Origin: Streptomyces sp. LUP47B
GTDB taxonomy: Bacteria; Actinomycetota; Actinomycetes; Streptomycetales; Streptomycetaceae
DNA length: 64,000 nt
Assembly (NCBI RefSeq): GCF_001746295.1
Contig: NZ_MJAH01000002.1
Coordinates: 135,485-199,484, forward strand
Direction: 5' to 3'
In this document: piece by piece, positions 57,619-64,000 of the stretch
How positions within the stretch are numbered: position 1 is the stretch's first letter
Layout of the letters: each line of letters starts with the position of its first letter
The notes under the pieces: model-generated
The model's input: only the letters and a program-made list of their open reading frames with translations
The model's database searches: none
Told to the model about the DNA's origin: nothing
Program-made: the position numbers and the translations under genes

Positions 57619-59526
57619 GTGGCAGGACGGATCAACGACGAGGACGTGAAGGCGGTACGGGACGCGGTCCCGATCGACGCCGTGGTGTCCGAGTACCTCC
57701 AGCTGCGCAACGCGGGCGGTGGCAACCTCAAGGGCCTGTGTCCCTTCCATGACGAGAAGTCGCCGTCCTTCCAGGTCAGTCCGAGCAAGGGTCTCTTCCA
57801 CTGCTTCGGCTGCCAGGAGGGCGGCGACACCATCACGTTCGTGATGAAGGTCGACCACCTCTCGTTCTCCGAGGCGGTCGAGCGCCTGGCGGGCCAGGCC
57901 GGTATCACCCTGCGGTACGAGGAGGGCGGCTACAACCCCTCCCACCAGCGCGGCGAGCGCATCCGCCTGGTCGAGGCCCACAAGATCGCCGCCGACTGGT
58001 ACATGGAGCAGCTGGCCTCCAGCCCGGAGGCCGACACCGGCCGCCAGTTCCTCGCCGAGCGCGGCTTCGACCAGGCCGCGGCCGCGCACTTCTCCGTCGG
58101 CTACAGCCCCCAGGGCTGGGACCACCTCACCCGCTTCCTGCGCGGCAAGGGTTTCACCGACAAGGAGCTCCTGCTCTCCGGTCTCTCCCAGGAGGGCCGC
58201 CGCGGCCCCATCGACCGCTTCCGCGGCCGGCTGATGTGGCCCATCCGCGACATCGGCGGAGACGTCGTCGGTTTCGGCGCCCGCAAGCTCTACGAGGCGG
58301 ACAACGGCCCGAAGTACCTCAACACGCCCGACACGGCGATCTACCGGAAGTCCCAGGTCCTCTACGGCATCGACCTCGCCAAGAAGGACATCGCCAAGGC
58401 CTCCCGCGCGGTCGTCGTCGAGGGCTACACGGACGTCATGGCCTGCCACCTCGCCGGCGTGACGACCGCGATCGCGACCTGCGGCACGGCCTTCGGCGGC
58501 GACCACATCAAGATCCTGCGCCGACTGCTGATGGACAACGGCTCGGCCCGCGTGATCTTCACCTTCGACGGCGACTCGGCCGGCCAGAAGGCCGCCCTGC
58601 GCGCCTTCGAGGACGACCAGAAGTTCGCCGCCGAGACCTACATCGCGATCGCGCCCGACGGCATGGATCCCTGCGAGCTGCGCCTCGCCAAGGGCGACGA
58701 GGCGGTCGCTGACCTGGCCGAACCCCGCACCCCGCTCTTCGAGTTCGCCCTGCGCCAGATCGTCGTCCGCTACGACCTCGACACCCCCGCCGGCCGCGCC
58801 GCGGCCCTCGACGAGGCCGCGCCGATCGTCGCCCGCATCAAGAACAGCGGCGCCCAGCACGAGGTCGCCGTCCAGCTCGCCGGCATGCTCGGCATCCTCG
58901 ATACCCAGTTCGTGGTCAAGCGGGTGGCCCAGCTGGCCCGGTGGTCCCGCGACCGCGGCGGCAGGGGACCGGCCCCGTCGGGACGCGGCCCGCAGCAGCC
59001 GTCGTACGACGGAGCCCACCGCCCCGCCGTCTCCGGCCCCGCCCTCACCCTGCGCAACCCCGTCTACGCCACCGAGCGCGAGCTGCTCAAGCTCGCCCTG
59101 CAGCGCCCCGAGCTGGTCTCCCCGGCCTTCGACGCGTACGGCATCGACGAGTTCACCGCCCCGCCGTACGCCGCCGTACGCCAGGCCATCATGGACGCGG
59201 GCGGCGCGGAGTACGGCGTCCAGGACTCCCAGGACTACCTCGTCCGGGTCCGCGAGGCCGCCCCCGACGACGCGGTCCGCGCCATGGTCACGGAGCTGGC
59301 CGTCGAGGCGATCATGCGCAAGACGGTCGACGAGAACTACGCGGGCGACCAGCTCGTCACCGTCCGCCGCCGCGCCGTCGACCGCCGCATCCAGGAGATC
59401 CAGGGCACCCTGATCCGCCTCGGCTCCGGCGGCGACCCGGCCCACCTGGCCGCCGTGCAGAACGAGGTGTGGGTCCTCCAGCAGTACGGACAGGCACTGC
59501 GCGAGCAGGGCGTGGCCGCGCTCTGA
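57619..59526 (+). CDS. dnaG: DNA primase
   Basis: The 635-residue primase synthesises RNA primers for replication. The N-terminal zinc-binding domain reads LCPFHDEKSPSFQVSPSKGLFHCFGCQEGGD. The TOPRIM catalytic core has VVVEGYTDVMACHLAGV and VIFTFDGDSAGQKAA with the acidic metal ligands; earlier RLMWPIRDIGGDVVGFGAR is also typical. A Pro/Gly-rich linker near 455-480 leads to the C-terminal DnaB-interacting helical domain. GTG 57619 lacks a Shine-Dalgarno. hrdA follows, an actinobacterial counterpart of the rpsU-dnaG-rpoD macromolecular operon. Confidence 0.96.
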   Translation: MAGRINDEDVKAVRDAVPIDAVVSEYLQLRNAGGGNLKGLCPFHDEKSPSFQVSPSKGLFHCFGCQEGGDTITFVMKVDHLSFSEAVERLAGQAGITLRYEEGGYNPSHQRGERIRLVEAHKIAADWYMEQLASSPEADTGRQFLAERGFDQAAAAHFSVGYSPQGWDHLTRFLRGKGFTDKELLLSGLSQEGRRGPIDRFRGRLMWPIRDIGGDVVGFGARKLYEADNGPKYLNTPDTAIYRKSQVLYGIDLAKKDIAKASRAVVVEGYTDVMACHLAGVTTAIATCGTAFGGDHIKILRRLLMDNGSARVIFTFDGDSAGQKAALRAFEDDQKFAAETYIAIAPDGMDPCELRLAKGDEAVADLAEPRTPLFEFALRQIVVRYDLDTPAGRAAALDEAAPIVARIKNSGAQHEVAVQLAGMLGILDTQFVVKRVAQLARWSRDRGGRGPAPSGRGPQQPSYDGAHRPAVSGPALTLRNPVYATERELLKLALQRPELVSPAFDAYGIDEFTAPPYAAVRQAIMDAGGAEYGVQDSQDYLVRVREAAPDDAVRAMVTELAVEAIMRKTVDENYAGDQLVTVRRRAVDRRIQEIQGTLIRLGSGGDPAHLAAVQNEVWVLQQYGQALREQGVAAL

Positions 59527-59527
59527 C

Positions 59528-59572
59528 AGTCCGGTCCTAAGGCAAAGTAACCACCCGATCACGGACCGGACT
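59528..59572. promoter_or_regulatory. Inverted repeat between dnaG and hrdA
   Basis: AGTCCGGTCC (59528-59537) is repeated inverted as GGACCGGACT (59563-59572) with a 25-base loop, starting 2 bp after the dnaG stop and followed by CAAAAAG. It may be a terminator-like stem or part of the hrdA 5' regulatory region. Confidence 0.45.
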
Positions 59573-59793
59573 CAAAAAGTGCCCGCACGCCCCTCGTGGC
59601 AGCGATGTGTCGTACTCCACACTGGGTTCCGGTGCCTGAGTCCTCGGAGCGCGGCCGATCCGTACCCAGCGGGTCCCAGACCCCCGCGGTTCCGCTCATC
59701 GCGTACGGGACGGACAGCGGCGAGGCCGCCGACTCCGCCCCCGAAGTACCGCTGCCGCCCTCCTTGGCAGCGATCATCCTGGAGGTCGCCCCC

Positions 59794-60921
59794 GTGCAGA
59801 CCCAGACCCTCACACAGACCGAGAGCAGTACCGACGACACGACAGAGCAGGACGCCGAGACCGACGTACTCGTCGCGGTGCCCCCGCAGAGCCGTGTCGC
59901 GCACCACCCCGAGGCGGAGCCGGACACCCCGCCCGCGGAAGCCCTCGAGAACGTGGAGACCGAGCCGGTCGAACCGCCCGAGCCGCCCCGCGGCCGCGTC
60001 GACACCGGCGGCCCGTCCTCGGACCTGTTCCGCCAGTACCTGCGGGAGATCGGCCGTATCCCGCTGCTCACCGCGGCCGAGGAGGTCGACCTCGCCCGCC
60101 GGGTCGAGGCCGGCCTGTTCGCCGAGGAGAAACTGAGCAACGCCACCGACCTGGACAGCCAGTTGGCGCTCGACCTGGACCGCCTGGTCGTGCTGGGCCG
60201 CATGGCCAAGCGCCGCCTCATCGAGGCGAACCTGCGTCTGGTCGTGTCCGTCGCGAAACGGTACGTCGGCCGCGGCCTGACCATGCTCGACCTCGTCCAG
60301 GAAGGCAACCTGGGCCTGATCCGGGCGGTCGAGAAGTTCGACTACGCCCGCGGCTACAAGTTCTCCACCTACGCCACCTGGTGGATCCGCCAGGCCATGT
60401 CCCGGGCCCTCGCCGACCAGGCCCGGACCATCCGAGTCCCCGTCCACGTCGTCGAGTTGATCAACCGGGTCGTCCGCGTCCAACGCCGCATGCTCCAGGA
60501 ACGCGGCTACGAACCGACCCCGGAAGAGGTCGCCATCCACCTCGACCTCACCCCCGAACGCGTCAGCGAGGTCCTGCGCCTGGCCCAGGAACCGGTGTCC
60601 CTGCACGCCCCGGTGGGCGAGGAGGACGACGTCGCCCTCGGCGACCTCATCGAGGACGGCGACGCGGCCTCGCCGGTCGAGTCGGCGGCGTTCCTGCTGC
60701 TGCGGGAGCACCTGGAGGCGGTGCTGTCGACGCTGGGCGAGCGTGAGCGGAAGGTCGTCCAACTCCGGTACGGCCTGGCCGACGGACGGCCGCGCACGCT
60801 GGAGGAGATCGGCCGGATCTTCGGCGTGACCCGGGAGCGGATACGCCAGATCGAGTCGAAGACGCTGAACAAGCTGCGGGATCACGCTTTCGCGGATCAG
60901 CTCCGGGGCTACCTGGACTGA
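59794..60921 (+). CDS. hrdA: RNA polymerase principal-type sigma factor HrdA
   Basis: The 375-residue sigma-70 group 1/2 protein has region 1.2 [33 protein letters not shown] and region 2 [43 protein letters not shown]. Region 2.3-2.4 is [31 protein letters not shown], and region 4.2 is [31 protein letters not shown]. The position after dnaG identifies it as HrdA rather than HrdB. GTG 59794 is chosen for GGAGGT seven bases upstream. The frame stays open to GTG 59596, which would add 66 residues. The N-terminal region is Glu/Pro-rich and short compared with HrdB. Confidence 0.9.
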   Translation: MQTQTLTQTESSTDDTTEQDAETDVLVAVPPQSRVAHHPEAEPDTPPAEALENVETEPVEPPEPPRGRVDTGGPSSDLFRQYLREIGRIPLLTAAEEVDLARRVEAGLFAEEKLSNATDLDSQLALDLDRLVVLGRMAKRRLIEANLRLVVSVAKRYVGRGLTMLDLVQEGNLGLIRAVEKFDYARGYKFSTYATWWIRQAMSRALADQARTIRVPVHVVELINRVVRVQRRMLQERGYEPTPEEVAIHLDLTPERVSEVLRLAQEPVSLHAPVGEEDDVALGDLIEDGDAASPVESAAFLLLREHLEAVLSTLGERERKVVQLRYGLADGRPRTLEEIGRIFGVTRERIRQIESKTLNKLRDHAFADQLRGYLD

Positions 60922-60924
60922 GGA

Positions 60925-60952
60925 AAGGGGGCCGTTTCCCAACGGCCCCCTT
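60925..60952. terminator. Two-way terminator between hrdA and the ABC exporter
   Basis: A 12-pair stem (AAGGGGGCCGTT paired with AACGGCCCCCTT) encloses a 4-base TCCC loop. It lies in the 34-bp gap between convergent genes, with A and T runs at the two ends. Confidence 0.8.
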
Positions 60953-60955
60953 CAG

Positions 60956-62884
60956 CTAGTCGACCTCGGCCACCGCCTGCGCGAACTGCGCCTTGTACAG
61001 CCGCGCGTACGCCCCGGCGGCCTCCAGCAGGTCCGTGTGGGTGCCCTGTTCGACGATCGAGCCGTTCTCCATCACCAGGATCGTGTCCGCGTCCCGGATC
61101 GTCGACAGGCGGTGGGCGATCACGAACGACGTCCGGCCGTGCGCCAGTTTCGCCATCGCCTTCTGGATCAGGACCTCCGTGCGGGTGTCCACCGACGAGG
61201 TCGCCTCGTCCAGCACCAGGATCACCGGGTCCGACAGGAACGCCCGGGCGATGGTGATGAGCTGCTTCTCACCCGCGCTCACCCCGCTGCCCTCGTCGTC
61301 GATCACGGTGTCGTAGCCCTCGGGCAGGGTGCGGATGAACCGGTCCGCGTGGGCCGCCCGGGCCGCCTCCTCGATCTCCCCTCGCGTGACGTCCCGCGAG
61401 GCGCCGTACGCGATGTTCTCCGCGATCGTGCCCCCGAACAGCCAGGTGTCCTGGAGCACCATGCCGATCCCGGCGCGCAGGTCGTCCCGGGACATACGGG
61501 CGATGTCCACGCCGTCCAGGGTGATGCGCCCGCCCGAGACGTCGTAGAACCGCATGAGGAGGTTGACCAGGGTGGTCTTTCCGGCTCCCGTCGGCCCGAC
61601 GATCGCGACCGTGTGTCCGGGTTCGACCTTCAGCGAGAGGTCCTCGATGAGGGGCTTCTCGGGGTCGTAGCGGAAGGAGACGTGCTCCAGAGCGACCCGC
61701 CCGCGCAGTTCCTCGGGCCTCGCGCTCGACACCGGGTCCGCCTCCTGCTCCTCCGCGTCCAGGAGTTCGAAGATCCGCTCGGCCGAGGCGACACCCGACT
61801 GCACGAGGTTCGCCATCGACGCGACCTGAGTGAGCGGCATCGAGAACTGCCGGGAGTACTGGATGAAGGCCTGCACATCACCGATGGACAGCGAGCCGGA
61901 CGCGACCCGCAGCCCGCCGACGACCGCCACCAGCACGTAGTTGATGTTCGAGACGAACATCATCAGCGGCTGCATGACCCCGCTGTTGAACTGCGCCTTG
62001 AACCCGGCCTCGTACAGCGCGTCGTTCTGCTCGGCGAACTGCGCGGCCGACTCGTCCTGGCGGCCGAACACCTTCACCAGGGTGTGCCCGGTGTACATCT
62101 CCTCGATGTGGGCGTTGAGCTTGCCCGTGGTGCGCCACTGCTGCACGAAGTGCGGCTGCGAGCGCTTGCCCACGCGCGTGGCGACGACGAACGACAGCGG
62201 CACGGTGACCAGCGCGACCAGGGCCAGCAGCCAGGACACCCAGAACATCATCGCGAGCACACCGATGATGGTGAGCAGCGAGTTGATGAGCTGGCCCATC
62301 GACTGCTGGAGGGTCTGCCCGATGTTGTCGATGTCGTTCGTGGCCCGGGACAGGACCTCGCCGCGCTGGCGCTTGTCGAAGTACGACAGCGGCAGCCGCG
62401 ACAGCTTCGTCTGCACGTCCTCGCGCATCCGGAACATCGTGCGGTTGACGGTCCGGTTGACCAGCCGCGTCGCCACCGCCATCAGCAGACCGGCGACGAG
62501 GAACACCCCGACCGCGAACAGCAGCACATGTCCTACGGCGGTGAAGTCGATGCCCTCGCCGGGCGTGAAGTCGGTGCTGCGGAGCATGTCGGCGACCTGA
62601 CCGTCGCCGCGTTCCCGCATCCCCGCGAGGACCTCCTCCTTACTGGCGCCGGCGGGCATCTGGCGTCCGATGATGCCCGCGAAGACCAGGTCGGTGGCCT
62701 GGCCGAGGATCTTCGGCCCGACCACGTTCAGGCCGACGCTCAGCACGACGCAGAACAGCATCGCGTAGAGGGTCAGCCGCTCCGGCTTGAACTGGGCGAG
62801 CAGCCGCCTGCCGGACACCTTGAAGTCGATCGACCGGTTCTCGGGACCGGTGCCGGCCATCATGCGCCCCATGGGCCCGGCCAT
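60956..62884 (-). CDS. ABC exporter half-transporter, subunit B
   Basis: The 642-residue fusion has a six-helix exporter domain (residues about 25-350, LYAMLFCVVLSVGLNVVGPKILGQ… with a 40-residue extracytoplasmic insert) and an ATPase domain. Walker A is VGPTGAGKTT, the signature SAGEKQLIT is a degenerate LSGGQ, Walker B is VILVLDEAT and the switch His is in IAHRLST. The degenerate signature suggests one canonical and one weak ATP site in the heterodimer with the coupled upstream gene. GGAGG precedes ATG 62884, whose A is shared with the upstream stop (TGATG). Substrate likely lipid or drug. Confidence 0.92.
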   Translation of the reverse strand: MAGPMGRMMAGTGPENRSIDFKVSGRRLLAQFKPERLTLYAMLFCVVLSVGLNVVGPKILGQATDLVFAGIIGRQMPAGASKEEVLAGMRERGDGQVADMLRSTDFTPGEGIDFTAVGHVLLFAVGVFLVAGLLMAVATRLVNRTVNRTMFRMREDVQTKLSRLPLSYFDKRQRGEVLSRATNDIDNIGQTLQQSMGQLINSLLTIIGVLAMMFWVSWLLALVALVTVPLSFVVATRVGKRSQPHFVQQWRTTGKLNAHIEEMYTGHTLVKVFGRQDESAAQFAEQNDALYEAGFKAQFNSGVMQPLMMFVSNINYVLVAVVGGLRVASGSLSIGDVQAFIQYSRQFSMPLTQVASMANLVQSGVASAERIFELLDAEEQEADPVSSARPEELRGRVALEHVSFRYDPEKPLIEDLSLKVEPGHTVAIVGPTGAGKTTLVNLLMRFYDVSGGRITLDGVDIARMSRDDLRAGIGMVLQDTWLFGGTIAENIAYGASRDVTRGEIEEAARAAHADRFIRTLPEGYDTVIDDEGSGVSAGEKQLITIARAFLSDPVILVLDEATSSVDTRTEVLIQKAMAKLAHGRTSFVIAHRLSTIRDADTILVMENGSIVEQGTHTDLLEAAGAYARLYKAQFAQAVAEVD

Positions 62885-64000
62885 CAGGCAGCCTCCGCTT
62901 CCGTGAGCTGGGAGAGCACGATCTCCCGGTAGGTCTCGTTGTCCGTCATCAGCTCGCTGTGGGTGCCGGTGCCGACGACCCGGCCCTCGTCGAGGACGAC
63001 GATCCGGTCGGCGTCGCGGATGGTGGCCACCCGCTGGGCGACGATCACGACGGTCGCCTCCGAGGTCTCCTCGGCGAGCGCCGCGCGAAGGGCCGCGTCG
63101 GTCGCGTAGTCGAGGGCGGAGAAGGAGTCGTCGAAGAGGTAGATCTCCGGCCGCTGCACGAGCGTGCGCGCGATGGCGAGCCGCTGGCGCTGACCACCGG
63201 AGACGTTGGTGCCGCCCTGCGCGATGGGGGAGTCGAGGCCGTTCTCCAGCCCGGAGACGAAGTCCTTGGCCTGCGCCACCTCCAGCGCGTGCCACAGCTC
63301 CTCGTCCGTGGCGTCGGGATTGCCGTAGCGAAGGTTCGTGGCGACCGTGCCCGCGAAGAGATACGGCTTCTGCGGCACGAGCCCGACGGTCTTGGCCAGC
63401 AGCACCGGGTCGACCTCGGCGACGGCCACCCCGTCGACGAGCACCTCGCCGTCGGTCACGTCGAACAGCCGCGGGACGAGCCCGAGCAGCGTGGACTTGC
63501 CGCTGCCGGTCGAGCCGATCACGGCGGTCACCTCGCCGGGCCGGGCCACCAGGTCGATCCCCTTGAGCACCGGCTCCTCGGCGCCCGGGTAGCGGAAGCC
63601 CGCGCCCCGGATCTCCAGATGTCCGTGTCGCCGCAGCTCGCGGACGGGCGCCAGGGGAGGCACCACGCTGGAGGAGGTGTCGAGGACCTCCTGGACGCGC
63701 TCGGCGCACACCTCCGCGCGCGGCACCATCATGAACATGAAGGTGGCCATCATCACGGACATGACGATCTGCATCAGATAGGCGAGGAACGCGGTCAGAT
63801 CACCGATCTGCATCCCGCCGCTGTCGATCCGGTGGGCGCCGAACCACACCACCGCGATCGAGGACAGGTTCACCGTCGTCATGACCACGGGGAACATCAG
63901 CGCGAGCAGGTTGCCGGTCTTGAGGGAGATCTCCGTCAGGTCGCCGTTCGCCTTCCGGAAACGGTCCTCCTCGTAGGTGTCGCGCACGAAAGCCCGGATG
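62884..64000 (-). CDS. ABC exporter half-transporter, subunit A (5' end outside window)
   Basis: About 371 C-terminal residues are present, and the frame is open to the right edge (IRAFVRDTYEEDRF…). The visible part has the last transmembrane helices (GNLLALMFPVVMTTVNLSSIAVVWFG; AFLAYLMQIVMSVMMATFMFMM) and the ATPase domain. Walker A is IGSTGSGKST, the canonical signature is NVSGGQRQRLAIA, Walker B is EIYLFDDSF and the switch segment reads IVAQRVATIRD, with Gln-Arg instead of His-Arg. The stop overlaps the partner's start by one base, so the two form a heterodimer. Confidence 0.9.
   Translation of the reverse strand, partial: IRAFVRDTYEEDRFRKANGDLTEISLKTGNLLALMFPVVMTTVNLSSIAVVWFGAHRIDSGGMQIGDLTAFLAYLMQIVMSVMMATFMFMMVPRAEVCAERVQEVLDTSSSVVPPLAPVRELRRHGHLEIRGAGFRYPGAEEPVLKGIDLVARPGEVTAVIGSTGSGKSTLLGLVPRLFDVTDGEVLVDGVAVAEVDPVLLAKTVGLVPQKPYLFAGTVATNLRYGNPDATDEELWHALEVAQAKDFVSGLENGLDSPIAQGGTNVSGGQRQRLAIARTLVQRPEIYLFDDSFSALDYATDAALRAALAEETSEATVVIVAQRVATIRDADRIVVLDEGRVVGTGTHSELMTDNETYREIVLSQLTEAEAA

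Overview
The window is a GC-rich actinobacterial chromosome segment, almost certainly Streptomyces. The evidence is the very high third-position GC, frequent GTG starts, several promoters that place +1 on the start codon (leaderless transcripts), and a gene order I recognise from memory as the S. coelicolor region from about SCO2511 back to SCO2463 (recO, uppS, zur-znu, glyS, dusB, ppdK, nirBD, nitrate reductase, dgt, dnaG, hrdA, paired ABC exporter). I see no tRNA, rRNA, CRISPR array, transposase or prophage.

Layout. 1-2065: start of a secreted tripeptidyl-peptidase-like hydrolase, then recO (preceded by a short coupled leader ORF that looks like a copy of the recO 5' end) and uppS. 2097-9286: secreted M4 metalloprotease, znuACB-zur zinc-uptake operon with two Zur boxes over the znuA promoter, and glyS. 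9369-14477: LysE exporter, aldo/keto reductase with TetR regulator and a 40-bp palindrome, small zinc-ribbon-like protein, MFS pump divergent from an XRE regulator. 14565-22184: very large CtpI-like P-type ATPase with its small upstream partner, second MFS pump, dusB. 22185-22810: a gene-free block of nested inverted repeats and 98-bp tandem repeats. 22811-29413: membrane sulfatase-fold enzyme, two translationally coupled glycosidases divergent from a ROK regulator. 29830-36415: ppdK, an excalibur-domain lipid-free membrane-anchored protein, two SDRs, a LysE exporter and a TetR regulator with operators.

36462-54801 is dominated by nitrogen assimilation. An FAD oxidoreductase-nirB-nirD operon and a distant nasA-type nitrate reductase each carry a GlnR-box-like array (four 5-mers at 11-bp spacing), and a CbiX-like chelatase that could serve siroheme synthesis lies nearby. 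Interleaved are a chloramphenicol-phosphotransferase homologue, a class F sortase with a candidate substrate, an FMN reductase with a MerR-type promoter, a second M4 protease, and a three-gene operon at 49517-53061. That operon encodes a stand-alone adenylating enzyme, a six-helix membrane flavoprotein-like reductase and an enoyl-CoA hydratase. Its first two proteins together resemble the fungal fusion protein TmpL, and this is my best candidate for an undescribed system. 54858-64000: dgt, a ferredoxin-reductase-like flavoprotein, dnaG, the principal-type sigma factor hrdA, and two coupled ABC exporter subunits running off the right edge.

Start sites were chosen from visible Shine-Dalgarno sequences or -10 elements and differ from the longest ORF in many cases. 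Gene names rest on motif recognition only, since no database search was possible.
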